A stretch of DNA of 64,000 bases from the NCBI GenBank assembly GCA_024500155.1, contig CM044873.1:2113001-2177000 (forward strand), given 5' to 3'. Of this stretch, positions 1 through 13,146 are shown one piece after another (the first letter of the stretch is position 1; every line of letters begins with the position of its first letter). The translations under genes were made by a program, and so were the position numbers. The DNA comes from Chenopodium formosanum (Eukaryota > Streptophyta > Magnoliopsida > Caryophyllales > Amaranthaceae). The notes under the pieces are model-generated. The model saw only the letters and a list, made by a program, of their open reading frames with translations, ran no database searches and was not told the origin of the DNA.

Positions 1-646
1 GTCACGATCGATCTCCTTCTTTATCCATTTGCATAAGATCTTGTTTTAGTACTCCGTTGTTTGATTGAAGTGAGTATGTATTGTACATCCCGTTGTATCA
101 TATATATGTAACATATGGACTTCAACTACTTTGTACGAATTATAAAACTATATACTACGTATAAAACAAATTTTGATGTATATTATGACATTGTATCATT
201 AAAAATTGAAGCATCTAAATTTCTAAATAATGTGATATGGGCTGATAAAAGTAAAGTATTTATTTAACAACTACTTTGTATTGCATCCACTCCTTTTGTT
301 TAAATTATTTACTTTATCAATGACCTCAAAACATTGCTAAAAAAAAATTGCTTGAAACTTATTAACCATTGCTAATATAGTCATACAGAGTATTTTCGTC
401 TTTTACATTCTAATATTTGGACTTGTCAATTTTGTCTCTCATCAGTTTTACTCAACCACAACATAAAAAAGGAACTAAACCTCAAAAAGGCGCGTACTTG
501 TGTAGTTGTGTAAATGCTTATATAACTAATACAAGTACTTTCTCAAGAAAAAAAATTGATAGTAACAGTTTTACCTTAACAGCAAATTAAAATAGATTAG
601 ATTATAAACGTATACAAGTACAATATCAATATACTACGGTTACTAC

Positions 647-730
647 CTCCGTTACAGGTTATGTGCAACGATTTGACATAAAGTAGAGAGGAAAAAATGT
701 CTAATCGTTGCACATAACCTGCAACGGTAG
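647..730. repeat. short foldback (inverted repeat, 17-nt loop)
   Basis: Arms at about 647-679 and 697-730 are reverse complements with two or three mismatches, including a perfect 19-bp core (655-673 against 702-720). The loop is about 17 nt. The shape fits a small foldback MITE or a hairpin-forming transcript. No coding content is visible. Confidence 0.75.
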
Positions 731-1744
731 TATGACAATATGCACCAAAGAACACAAGTATTTATGAAATAAGGCAAAAGATCATGTGATGTGAGACGGT
801 GCATCTTATTTTGGTCTGCAAAGGCACGCCCAACCACGTAGCAAATTGAACAGAAAGTGTGGCAACCGTTATTATTTGGTTAGTTATTATAAAAATCTTT
901 ATATTTTCTGCAGTCTGTTAAATTTCATGTATACGCTTGCCAATCGTGTGGTTTGGGCGGCTGCTGCTAACGTTGTCTGTGTTAACAACTGCAGTTTAGT
1001 TGTTCATTCCCAAAAACTGACTTCAATAAACCACTTTCTTTATTATCTAAATTATCTTCAATTCACCAATTGTTGCTATAATTGTTTCGATCTAAGATCT
1101 GTAACAAATAATTTCATTTTTTTAAAAAGAGTTTTATACAAAGTAGTTGAAGTGCCCACTCTAGAGGACTAGAGATCCCATCTGCTGCAACTGGATTTGG
1201 ATTTCCAGTGCAATTAGCTAAATAAATGCACTGCAACTTTTGATCTGCAAAATGTCGTTACCCATAGATTTACAACCAAGTGAAGGAAACCAACCTCCTT
1301 GGTGATTCTAACGGTTAGCCCCGTTGATATACATGTAACCGGTTCATTTGTCGCATTAGTAGCTCATATTACAGCACCATATCTTATTATTTTATTTTTA
1401 TTTGTCATATTAGTAGCTCAAATTAGTGATTACATTACCATATCTTGTCATCATTTTATGTAAAAGAAACTTTATTTAAATAAATAAATTGAAATACTTT
1501 ACTTTTTGAGGTCAGAAAAAATTTATTGTAAAGAAAAGTCTATAAGCAGTGCCTCACCCTGTTACTCATAACTAGCTCAATGTATACCTTAATAATTTGT
1601 CCATATCAATTTTTTCAACTAATGCAATAAACAAAATGAGGGAGAGATTTAAATTGTAATGCATGGAGAAACAATTTGACACAATTCGTCCTCAAAAAAA
1701 GTAAAAGAAAAAGAATCTCTACCCCAAAGAAGCATACCAAGTGA

Positions 1745-1976
1745 GGGCCTATTCTCTTACGTTGAAATTCAATTCACTTCATTTCAGTTCAGCTGAGTTC
1801 AGTTCAGTTCAGTTCAGTTCAGTTCAGCTCAATTCAGTTCAGTTCAGTTCAGCTCAGTTCAGTTCAGCTCCTAATTTCCTTCTCTTATAAAATATTCATT
1901 TCAGTTCAGTTCAGCTGAATTCAATTCAGTTCAGTTCAGTTCAGTTCAGCTGAGTTCAGTCAATGAGAACAGGCCC
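1745..1976. mobile_element. Tourist-like MITE with (TTCAG)n core
   Basis: The ends are inverted: GGGCCTATTCTC on the left and GAGAACAGGCCC on the right. The flanking triplets are TGA and TAA, a degenerate 3-bp target duplication. The interior is mostly TTCAG/TTCAGC pentamers around the conserved centre CTCCTAATTTCCTTCTC...TAAAATATTCATTTCAG. The same TIRs, centre and triplet flank recur at 10265, 10624, 15348, 15373, 42916, 52075, 57403 and 61717. The 3-bp TNA flank and GGGCCTGTTC terminus point to the PIF/Harbinger (Tourist) superfamily, which is inference. Confidence 0.8.
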
Positions 1977-2947
1977 TAAGCCTTACTTAATAATCTAACA
2001 ACATTAAATACACAATAATAAAAGATTATTCAAATCTTCATCCCTTTTCAAAAAAAAAAAATTTTAAATCTGCACCTCAAAAGAATTACCCACACTCCGT
2101 ATAAATAAACAAAACAATTTTCCTCAACAAAAAATAAATAATAATAAAGCATTTTCTCTCTTTAAATAGTGTGACACTTTGATACCAAAACATTAATAAA
2201 GTAAACGAACGGCAACTCTTCTCTTCTCAGTTAAGATTTCAATTGTCATTAATTTTTATGCCATTCGCATTTGGACCCAATGTCCAAATACGAAGTACTT
2301 ATTGTATACGTACATCGTATTCAAGTTTAAGGCAGTTGAATTTTTTTTTTTTTTTTTTGTGTGCGCGCGCGCAATTGGTAGTCTCCTTGTCGTTTAATGC
2401 TTGTAATGTACTTCGTACCATCTATATAATAAAGCAATCACTCTAATTAAGAGGAATAAGAGCACAAACAATCCATTTCTAATTTTCATTCATAGCAGCA
2501 TAATCAATCAATCATTGAAATTTGCAAGCCCAACGAAGGACAGCACACAATCTGTAAATCTGTATATCAAGGGGCGGTATGTATAGATTTGAAGGATGTA
2601 TGAATACAAATGGTTTCCTAAGGCAAGAAGGTAGATTAACTGGTTGACAGGCCTTGCTTAAGAACCCGAAGATTAATCAACCAAAAATTAAAATAAAAAT
2701 TGCAGAAAGGTGAAGGAAAAGTAAAAAGAAAAAAGAATTAACCAAATGAGGATGAAAACTAAATACACACTATCAACCAACCCAATTTTACAAAACCTCA
2801 TCTTGAACTTCTGCTTATATACTAGGTTGTACTTGTATATGTTTTGACTGCTTTCCGCTGGATCTCTCTCATGTACGAGGGCTCGGAATATGGGACTAAA
2901 CAATAAGGGTGCAATCAATAAGAAGATACCCCTGAAAAAGAAGGTTC

Positions 2948-5900
2948 TTACTTATCTCCTGTATTTCTAGAAGAAAATCTTGTCTCTGCAACTCTAGCTT
3001 CACGCTTTTTCTTACTGCGTGAACTTCTTTTTCTGGTTCGAGTTTTTGGAGGCCGTTTCACAACACGCTCTTCGACAAAGTGCTGCTGTTCAGTAGCTAT
3101 CACCTTCTCATTGGACGGGAGTTCAGGAGGAATTTCTGGCCATGGTGTATGCTTGGCAGGGACGGTTATCTCTAAAGGAGTATCAATTACCCATCTGCAT
3201 GAATTAAAAAAAAAAAAAAACATTATATACTGAATAAATGTCCATATCTGATTGGAACAAAGATGTAGGCAGGAAAGGAAAGCATATTCTTCTCAATAGA
3301 CAGACAGCCCCCAAATATGTAGTGGCGTAACAATCAAAGAATTATTATATAGTATGCCAAGGGACATCAATAAACAGTGTGAACATCAAAAATACATCTA
3401 ACTGGAATCAGCTGAACTGTCCTCAGATGACAGAGGCAGCTAAACTGCTGGTTGGTGATATGATTTTGGCATAAAGTTGGCTTCACTTTCATATCATGTT
3501 CGGGAAAACACTTCACCAAACAGTTCACTAATCATCCAGCTTGGATATGCAGCATTTTCAGCAATAACCAAAAGTCAAAAGAAAATTATCTTTGTTGCCT
3601 GCATTCTATGCCAAAGCTCTACCAACATATAGCTCCTAGGAAGAGTAGACATTATACGATAGATAGTGGTGAACTAATTACGATTTATAGGCAGCATCCT
3701 TTAATTATTATAATTTTTTTATTCTGAAGGAAATGTCCTCAATATTTATGTCCTCAATTATTACAACACAATTACTGACAATAGGAGTTGAATGAGGCAC
3801 AGACCCCTATCCACACTCAACACTGGAAGACCTCCTTACAAGGGGAATTTACAGTTTTTAATTGTTTGGGAGACTAGAAAAGTTGATAATCACAAGGCAA
3901 AGGTGTCCTAGAGGAAGAAAAAAAAAAATACTCCTCCTAGGCTCAGGGCACCCTAGCACCAAGTATAGTATCTATCACCTCTCCTGTAATGACCAGGTTA
4001 TAAGGGTCTTACTATCAACTAGGCTATCGTTATCCAGCTCAAGTAAGAGTACGATTGCAGCCATTGCACAAGAAGTAGCTTTCCAAACAATGACACTACA
4101 GTGAAAGGTGTGGCTCATGCAAACAGAACGAACATCAAAGTTCAGATCTGGAAAAAAAAAATGCCAAACTTCAAGATAGTTCCCCAAAGCTAACATAATT
4201 ATTGACCTATCAAGATATCAAGCTACTCTCAGCACATACAATATACCTGACATGACACAAGAGGGTAAAGCAGCAAATAATTTTTTAGGAACACAGTATA
4301 TTGAAGTAATTAGGCCAAACATTTTAGAGGTAGTTTTAAGAGAGCATCCCAAAACCACACAGTATATAAACACTACCCATCTCTAGACCTTAGCACTCAA
4401 GGCAACAAACCATCAAGCATAACAATTATGAGTAGTGAAAATGAGCAGCCAAATCCCAAATTATAAAACACAAATCCACAAATATACAACAAGAACTAAT
4501 CATGTTTCAGTACTAGGAAGATTTAGGGTGGTGAACATGTTTTACCTCTGACCAGTCTATTAGAAATAAAGTTATTTTCAAACAACTAGCTGAAAATCAT
4601 ATGCTCATGTAAGCATATTATTTCAAAACCTTGTTCAACCCATTCAGGCAAATGCAAGGGTATTTAGAATTTTTGTGAAAACAGGCTGTCTATAGTCCAG
4701 ACTAATATGTATGAATATGTCAGTTCCAAACTAAGCCCTTTGTCATATTCTTTAGCAATGGCAAGGAGGATAAATGTGCATGGTCAATGAAAGTCAATCT
4801 AGATGCTCAAGGTGTATGTACAGTATAAATAATTTGAAATAAATCTAGCAAAAATAGGAAACGAGTCTTTTGGTATTATTTATTCAATGTGTTGAGCCCA
4901 TGAGCAAGCCCACATCAGCCACATGTGAGTGAAAGTGTTGTCCCACATTGAAAGAGTGTCAAAGTGTTGGGAAGTGCATCCCACATTGAAGAAAAGAGAA
5001 AGTTGTGTCCACTTTATACGGCTAAGGGGTTACTCCCCTCATTGCCATATGGTTTTGAGGTGGAACCTCTTTGGACTTGTAAAGTGGACACTCGTGTTGG
5101 GTGTGGCCAAGGCCCGTTTATCACAATAATTATTATTGTTGAAAGATACCACACATTAATTCAATAATTTGAAGTCATTGAATTAGATGGTAGACTAGCT
5201 ATCATGCCTTGGCACATATCCCTTTCTTTTTTCTTTTTTTTTTTTTTTTTGGCCTAGGACAAATGCTCACTATTAAGTACTAATATATATACAAGAAGTG
5301 GCTTGGGAGAGCAAGGGTTATAAACTTATAATGGGACGCATATTGGCAATGTATTAAACCCAATTATTATATCATGAGCACAGAATCATGACGTTGGTCC
5401 CAAAAAATCATTTAGTTCAAACATTATGAACATATAGCTTAAAGATTACAAACTTATTGATATGTAAGTATTTTTTTTGAGTTGTATGTTAATTTTTGCT
5501 GCTCAACCATTAAATTAAAATCAGTACATGTTCATAATATTAGAAAAATACATACACGTCAGTTTGGGACAGGGATGTGTTTTTTTCAGAATAAAATTCA
5601 TCGTTAAGAAAGGAGTCATCCAACTCATCTCCAATCAATTAATAAATTACCAAAGATAGATCACCGCCAAAAGCACAAATATCACACCGAATGCGTAGAA
5701 AGCTGCCCTTATTTGGTTGCACATCTGAAATGTCACTAGATTTTACAAATCTGAGGCTCAAGGGCACACGAGAAATCTTTGATATCATTCAAAGATGACA
5801 ATTTTTATTATTCATTGTTCATATCTCGTCTAAAGTTAGCCAGGCAAATCTAATCAAATTGGCTTTAAAGTAGGTAATCAACATTCAAGGATACACATGT

Positions 5901-8900
5901 AGCCATGTAGGCTATTTGATATTTCAGAAATGGAGAAAATCAAGCAAAAAGTATATGTACTAAATCCTAATAATGCAAAGCACTTGCGAAATTTATTTTA
6001 TAATAATAACTAACTTGCCAAAAGCGACCTTGATGCTCCGTGATGGTGAAATTGTGTTTAGTACTTTGGCTAATTAATTTACCTGAAGTCTTAAGTGCCT
6101 ATGTAATGATATGAAATGGGAAAATAAATCACTGAAAGCCATGAAAATTGGGTACTTTAAAAGTACATCCAAGGGTGATATAGATTTTGTTAAAGAGTCC
6201 ACGAATATTTCATAATGGACTTTCCCTGTTATCAACCTAATAACTAAAACCAGAGGGCAAGAAAACAATTCGAGATAATTAGTTAAAATACATGCACAAA
6301 GTGACAAGGAAGCTCTGTCTAATTTCGGCTAGATTACAGCGAGAACAAAATGCACTCAAATCAAGTCCATGTTACATACCAACGCCACATTAAAATACTC
6401 CATCGAGAAATAAAATCCACATACACCCTGGGCATATATTTCTAGACAGAACATGTAAATAGATGAAATCTTAATTTTTTTTTCAGGGACATAAATTTTG
6501 AAAACATGACTATCAGGTCAGTCTCTTCTAGAAACAAGAGTGATTTTTAACAAGCATGCAGCGCCACATTGACTGTATGAGATGGTCTAATATGAGGGAG
6601 ACTTTAAATAATTTCAGGGGTGGCTTGTTACAATGTTGAAGGGTAACTTTTAATGTCTTGATAATTTTAAATTAGTGTGAGATGATTTCATCTAAGCTAA
6701 GAATTCTCTAGATAGATATAGACTATAAGTCAGCATAATGGCTTCATTTAAACCCCAGCCAAGTGTCAACCTTTTTTTTGGCAATTACAAAATACTACAG
6801 CATATATCAACTTGTTTTCCACTTCCTTCTTTACAACACAATTTCCTCCTAGGGGTGCTTGAGTTTGAAAGTCAAGCAACTGAATTCATCAGCTATCGAG
6901 TTCAACAAATTCATCCTAGCCTACCTTATTGTAGAGCTATCTACATATCCTATAATCTTATTTTATTTTAACCTTTTTATGACCAGGACCAACAATACAA
7001 CCAAATGACTTCCCACGACCAATGAAATCATTTCTAGTCAACATCTTCCCCTCCAGTCCTCCACCCCTCCCATTCATGCCACCTCAAGTAAAGATAAGAT
7101 GAAAGCCTCAAACGTCAGGGTATCCTTGTAATTAATTATTCAGAAGTTGGGTTACAACATTGAGCATCATTGAAATATTCATTGAACCAAATCCCAAGCC
7201 ACCAATATAATGTATCTTTAATTCTTTATCACATAGATTTTTCTTGCTCTACCTAGATCTCCAAGAATTAAATGGGAGTTAGAAAGGTGCACATCCCTAA
7301 AAAGAAGTTATATCAAATAGCAAGTTAACTCATACAGTAATTGCTTTTTTATCACCTTACAATACAAGATGCATAAACATTGTTAAAAGCTATGCCAATT
7401 AATAATTGCAAGCTGATCTAACTACAGTAATTGAAAAGGCCAATAGTTGCAAGATGATCTTAACTGGAGTAATTTGAAAATGAAAATCATTGAATGCTGA
7501 TCTTAACTGAAGTATATTTCTAGCCTCTACCTTCCTTTTCAGTTCAGGGGTGACCAGATCTTATAAGACAGTTCCGGTATTTAAAAAGGTTAAACAGTTA
7601 TTCAAGATTCAACAAAAGCAAAGCACGAACTATAGGTAAATTGAGGCAAGGAGAGACGTGAAATGAAATCATAATTTAAAAATTATCAATATTTTGACTA
7701 TAATAAAGAAAAGCAAAGGTGAGCAACTGACCCAGGAGGAAATTTGCTATCAGCTCGAGCTTCTACGCGAAGCCACCAAAGCAAAACCTTGCGGCCACAG
7801 CTTCCAAGAGGTTCTACTACAGAGGGATCTTTCAGTAGTGAAAGGGGGCTTTCTATGCTCTCATCAGCCAAAACATCCAAATCCTTCATCCATTCCGGCT
7901 TATCATCAACATCATCCTTCCAAAGCAACCTTGAATTTAACACAAACCCAGCCCATTCAACCTTCCTTGGTAAAACAGTCCCCATGTCTCCAATGTGAAC
8001 CGAACTCTTCTCTACATAAGGACTTGTATCAAAAGTGTGCCAACCTACTAAACTGTCTGATGCATTACATGCTGGACCCTGGATAGGCAACGAACTCTCT
8101 TCGTTCTCCGTCTTCTCCATTTGCAAAGGCTCGTTAGGATCACCTGAATGCACAAGGATCCCAACAGAAAGAGCCCCAAAATTGTTCACTTTCTGCACCT
8201 CATCAAAGAACTCCATACTATGCATATTACTATCATCAGCAAAAACCACTAGACCATCCAATTTCCGGTATCTCACCAATCTGCCCCCACCACAAAATTA
8301 TCCATCATCAAAATTCAATTTCAATTTCTAACATTATAACATAAGCAATGCTCTTAGATACATTAAAATCAAATTGCCACATTTATAGAAATTATAAAAA
8401 TTCAATTCATACTATATCGATAATCTATCCAATTCCAAATAAGAATTATACAAATAATCAACAAATTTATTAAAGCAACAAAATTCAAATCATATGCCAC
8501 TAAATTTTTCAACATTACCAACACCAATCAAAATATCAATCACTAAATCATTTAAAATCAAACAACTCACCTCAATGCCTGAACCCTCATAAGATCCTCC
8601 ACCCGGTAACGATCCGCCCACGACACCGGCATCTGCCGGTTAAATCCAATGTGGATAATCTTCAACCTGGACTTGGCAATCAATGTAGCAGTCTCATTAG
8701 TAGGTCCACCAGCCTCGACGACGATCCAAACGACGTCGTAAGGAGCATTCATAAGAGAATGCATAACACCAGTCAAATGAAGAGCCTGGAAAGTTCGAAC
8801 ATAAGTAGGAGTGACCACAATAACAGTCCTAGGTTCCTTCACACCATATTGCATCCTCTGTTCTTTCTGAACTCTTTCCAGAATCCGATGAGCACGCATC

Positions 8901-9289
8901 ACTTCCTCCGGATTCGGGTGCGGCCATGGTCGTATCAAGATCCCATGTCGCCCGACAACAACCCGACTCGCCACCGTCCGATTCGCCGGAATCGGCGGTT
9001 GAAGAATCGCCGGAGATCGAGTTTCTAGGGTTCTGAAAAATGGTACTGTAATAGTAGAAGATGAAGAGTTTGGAGAAGTAGAAGTTGATGAAAATAGAAG
9101 AAAAAATACTAAACGAGAAAATCGAAAACCTAGAACAAGACTAATTAAGCAGCATAACCCATGAAGTAAAACCCAGAATAGTGTCGCCGGAGATTTCATA
9201 ACTCCGTCAACTCCGCCGCCGTCAACTGACCTGAAACTGTTACTCCGGCGAGTAGCTTGTTGTTGTTGAAGCAGAGAGAGCTGCTTCAT
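2948..9289 (-). CDS. IRX14: GT43 xylan glycosyltransferase, IRX14-like (three exons)
   Basis: Exons on the minus strand are 9289-8571, 8280-7732 and 3194-2948, all with GT-AG borders and continuous phase, giving 504 codons plus stop (Arabidopsis IRX14 is of similar size). The protein is a Golgi type II membrane protein: cytosolic N-terminus with RRSNSFRS, one membrane segment at about residues 35-60, then the GT43 domain with PWPHPNPEEVMRAHRI, TPTYVRTFQALHLTGVMHSL, a DxD-like ADDSN at 254-258 and WWLRVEARADSKFPPGW spanning the exon 2/3 join. The C-terminus is a basic K/R/S tail. In Arabidopsis, IRX14 acts with IRX9 and IRX10 in elongating the xylan backbone of secondary walls; direct catalysis by IRX14 is debated. 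The start is the first ATG before the conserved MKQLS segment. Intron 2 is unusually long (4.5 kb). Orthology to IRX14 rather than IRX14-L is not resolved. Confidence 0.93.
3195..7731 (-). other. 4.5-kb intron 2 of the IRX14-like gene
   Basis: Bounded by a GTCAGT donor after FPPG and a TGCAG acceptor before WVIDTPLEITV. It has no recognisable internal exon. It holds an LTR-like repeat at about 4890-5155, several A/T runs and otherwise AT-rich unique-looking sequence. The small open frames inside it are not conserved. Confidence 0.85.
4890..5155. mobile_element. LTR-like repeat (possible solo LTR or TRIM)
   Basis: A compositionally distinct block begins TGTTGAGCCC and ends near ACCACACA. It contains repeated 'TCCCACATTGAA' motifs (near 4942 and 4979) typical of many short plant LTRs, and a GTCCACTTTATA / TAAAGTGGACAC inverted pair (about 5008 and 5080). 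No gag or pol coding and no clean target duplication were seen, so solo LTR is inference. Confidence 0.35.
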
Positions 9290-10264
9290 TTTTTATGGGT
9301 TTTTGAGAGCTTGAAGGGTATAACAATGGCGGATATGATGGAGTTAAAGAAAAGGTAGGAAAGAGGTGGGTGGGTAAGATTAAGCAATCAACCAGAAAAA
9401 AAATGGTTGGAAGAAAACTTGAGATTTAAGAATGGAGGAGAGAGAATTTGGGGGGGAGTTTGATTGATGGTCACTTTCTAGCACCTACTTGATTTTCTGT
9501 GTGTTGTTTTTGCTGGTATTGTCTGTGCTAAGATTGGTGAAGAAATTGTTTGAATAACAAAAAAAAAAAGGGATTTTTTAATTTTTAGACATGGAAAGAA
9601 AATCTGTAAATAAGGAAAGAAATCGGACAAAAAGTGGAGAGAGATTTTCCAGAATTTATTTCGGGTGGCGATAATATAGCAATCAAACTGAAATGAAAAT
9701 GGGTTGGTTCTTTTAGTCACTAGTCTCTCTCAACTCACATGTACTCCTTATAGTCGTGTACTAATTTCGACATTTTGCTAGTAGTAAATTTGTTACAGAG
9801 TACAGTTCCGGCCTAAGTCGAAAGTGACCCAATTTGAAATTTAATCTATATGATCTTAATTTATCAACACGATTCATATTTAATAAACTTGACTCAAACC
9901 CTGCCATCCGGTAATCTGAATTGGCACCTTATTATTCTTTATATGTATTATTTACATAATTAATTTAGTAGTTTGCATCCTTGCAATCAAATGATTCGTT
10001 TTTTGATATCAAGAACGGTTATTATAGATGACACAAGTCCATTATGATTTTTTTTTTAAAAATTAAAAATGCAAAATTTCCAGTGCAAAGTTTACTATTT
10101 ACATTTTTATTTTTTTACATAATCAAGCATTGATTGTCCTTTAAAATGCCATATTAATATTCGTTTCAATTAATAAATTAATGAATTGGGCTCAACTTTC
10201 TGAGCACATAGGAAAATTATTAGTTAGAAAAATAACTTTTACTTCGTATTAAGGTAACGATTAA

Positions 10265-10412
10265 GGGCTTGTTCTCATTGACTGAACTCAGCTGAACTGA
10301 ACTAAACTGAAAATGAATATTTTATAAGAGAAGAAAATTAGGAGCTGAAGTGAACTAAACTGAATTAAACTCAGCTGAACTGAACTGAATTTCAACGTAA
10401 GAGAACAGGCCC
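10265..10412. mobile_element. Tourist-like MITE with (CTGAA)n core
   Basis: 148 bp between two perfect TAA triplets (10262-10264 and 10413-10415). Ends are GGGCTTGTTCTC and GAGAACAGGCCC. The centre reads AAATGAATATTTTATAAGAG followed by an AGGAGCTGAA segment, the reverse complement of the centre of the copy at 1745. Confidence 0.85.
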
Positions 10413-10623
10413 TAAAAATATAAGAAAAAATGTTATCAAATGTAAAAAATAGAAGAAAACACCGAAAATAAAATATGTGGAGTAAATTATAGGGGAAAAT
10501 CTGATTATATAAAAATTATGTTTAATTCTTTATTGCATTAGATTTTGGGCTTATGAATTTAGAGAGCTTCTTAACATATGAATGCAAATATAGATATGAA
10601 GTATGTTTGTTTTCTTACTTTAA

Positions 10624-10833
10624 GGGCATGTTCATATTTATTGAACTGAGGCACTGAGCTGAACTGAACTGATTGAAACTTAACTGAACCGAATTGAACT
10701 GAACTGAGCTGAAATGAATATTTTATGAGAGAAGGAAATTAGGAGCTACACTGAACGTAACTGGTTTGAACCGAACTGAACTGAACTAATTGGAGTTGAA
10801 ATGAACTGAAATTAAGTAAATGTGAACAGGCCC
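10624..10833. mobile_element. Tourist-like MITE with (CTGAA)n core
   Basis: 210 bp flanked by TAA on both sides (10621-10623 and 10834-10836). Ends are GGGCATGTTCATATTT and AAATGTGAACAGGCCC. It has CTGAA pentamers around the conserved AATATTTTATGAGAGAAGG centre. It lies only about 210 bp from the previous copy, in the same orientation. Confidence 0.85.
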
Positions 10834-11919
10834 TAAGTTTGTTTTCACTTAAAACTACTCCGTATACATTTTCACTTAACACCGCCGATGGATTGAGTTG
10901 AGCCATTTTCGCGGAAAAAGTGTGGGCCTTTTAGGGAAAAATACTGGCCCGATCTAATTGGTACAAATTAATAATTGGACTTTTTGGTAAGAAGAGTTTG
11001 AGAAAGATTTGATTTCAAAAGGCTAAAATGGAGAGGATTGCAAATGTAAATATGTAATAGTGAAACAATATATTTTTGTTTGAAACTTAACAATAATCAT
11101 TATTATTTACCTAACTAAAACACTGATTATGCCAATGCCCTTAGCCATATTACACAATGAAGAATTTATCAACTAACGACGATCTACCATACATTTATAC
11201 ACAAGCAATAACAATTACGTTAATTCATAACTCATTGCCAAATAGACTCGTTTTTGTTAATAAGCTCCAAAATATAGAACAAAACAAAGTCTCAACTAAC
11301 CAATAGAAAGATCCATCTAAACAACCATCGGCCAATCATAATCACAATAATTTAACATGAGTAAACTTATTTCACTTTGCCTAATTAACATCATCTCTAC
11401 AAAATGTACTTTTAGATAAATTGAATCTAATTTACATTACATTACAATATTGATAACAACCCATTAGAGCATAACTTGAGAAATTCCCAATCATCATAGT
11501 CAATATCGCACTTATCTTAATTCTAAAGGCTTGCTAATTTATGTGGTGGTGGGAAAAAGGTGCACATGTAGGCAATATAGCAATACAATATTTTTATGAT
11601 CAACATTCAACAACTAGTACGAGTTGGGCCAGGCCTGAAACAGTCCCATAACAGCCCAATCCGAAAATGGGCCCATTTAACTTAACACAACCCAGTTCTT
11701 TTTGTTTGGATTTGATTAAAAAACGGGCTACATATACTTCTAATGAGTAATGATCAATTTTGTTCAGGTGGCAAAGTATACTTCTAATGAGCAGTAAGGC
11801 CAATTACCAAGATGGTTGACAAGGCAAGGCTCGGCTATCAACTAAAGGTTTATACTGCTAATAAAAATGGGCCCAGAGTTTATAAAGGGTCCATTAGTCC
11901 ATGGGCCTGGTACACTAAG

Positions 11920-12135
11920 TTTTTTTATTTTTTTTAAGGGAAGATGAAGAAGTCTATTAAACTAGCACCTGTCACAATTTAATTTAGTCCAACTTTACAT
12001 GTCAACGCTTGAGAGTAAAGGGGGAGGTAAGGGAATTCCCCTACTCCCAAGTAAATGTAGTTGGTGGGGCTCGAATTCGTAACCACAAAGTCACAAATGA
12101 GGGGAGTTTCCCACTTACTCGATTCCTGGTATACC
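11920..12135 (-). mobile_element. SINE-like element, copy 1
   Basis: Read on the minus strand it has a box-B-like CGAATTCGAGCC (12079-12068), a conserved stretch near TCAAGCGTTGACATG (about 12001-12014) and ends in an A-rich tail (T-run at 11920-11935 on the plus strand). A second element at 18120-18340 shares box B, the AAGCGTTGACAT motif and the A-rich end. A tRNA-derived SINE is the simplest reading; box A and target duplications were not established. Confidence 0.45.
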
Positions 12136-12697
12136 AAGTTGTCATTACTAAAAGCTTACGGAATAATTTTTATTAGTATCCAAATGAATGTAAATTTAGC
12201 CTTCTTCCTCATTACTTGCAACTCAAATGGAAGTTGTTTGGTAATACTATCTTCATTTCTTAATAAAAGCAAGTAATGCAACAAGTTGATTTTATTCTTT
12301 TCTTAATACGAGGTATATGCAAGTAACACAAAAGTTGATTATATAACAATATTCATTGAGAATAGAGAAAGTACTAAATATCAATATACTACAAAAGATT
12401 GAGAGAATACACGTCACGAGTTTGAATCATCTCTTCTCTATATGTAGTTGGAATGTGTTAATAACTCATTCGAACATGAATTTAAATAAAATGATTTAAA
12501 ATGAGAAGAATAAATAAATGGAGAAGTTTTAGTACTCGTAATGTCATAGACTTATAGCTGATAGTTGACTATTTATTGTATATAATTCATACGTGAGGAA
12601 AAATACATGTACGTAAATTTTGTATTGTACAAATGTATAATATGTCCCATTGAGCTTTGTCAAAGCATAAACTTTTTCAAATTTTACAATTGCATAA

Positions 12698-13146
12698 TCT
12701 ATACTAATATATTAAAAGGCGTTTATAATAACGTCCACGTGTCACGTATACTCCTCTCATTACGCCACGTCACCAATTCAACTAATCATTACGTCACGTC
12801 ATGCACAATGTGTTCTTAATAACGTCCACGTGTCACATAAACTACCCTCACTATGCCACATCACCTACTCAACTAATCATTACACCACATCATGCACTTA
12901 TAATAAAAAACAAAAGCTCTCCACAAGATTTGAACTTGCAACCTCTAAATCTAAAATTAAATGTTTTACCACCAAGCTAAGTTGTTTTTTATGTCTTCTT
13001 TTGAATACAAAATATTAATATATAACAAATGACAATTCAATATGAACAACAATTTAATTATAAGAAAATTGAGTTATAAATTACAATGTATAATAATGAT
13101 TAACCATATGTAATAACCCGGGGCATCGCCCGGGCCCTAAAACTAG
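12698..13146 (+). mobile_element. non-autonomous Helitron
   Basis: Starts TCTATACTAATATATTAAAA and ends with a GC hairpin (CCGGGGCATCGCCCGGGC) followed by CTAG, inserted between A and T. These are the terminal hallmarks of plant Helitrons (5' TC, 3' hairpin plus CTRR, AT target). The interior has a near-repeat with CGTCCACGTGTCAC at about 12730 and 12822. No helicase coding; 449 bp. Confidence 0.8.

Larger units (their letters stand above)
1..2947. other. intergenic region upstream of the first gene
   Basis: No reading frame here looks like a conserved protein; the short open frames are AT-rich and lack recognisable motifs. The stretch holds a foldback at 647-730, a pentamer-core MITE at 1745-1976, and a T-run followed by a GC-alternating microsatellite near 2340-2372. 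The 3' UTR of the minus-strand GT43 gene should lie just below 2948, but no polyadenylation signal was assigned. Confidence 0.6.

Noticed and set aside
846..1172. 108-codon frame possibly from a retroelement
   Set aside because: No integrase, protease or reverse transcriptase motif and no LTR nearby; composition matches the AT-rich background.
1780..1960. Regular repeats resembling a CRISPR array
   Set aside because: These are contiguous TTCAG pentamers inside a MITE with no spacers, in a plant genome.
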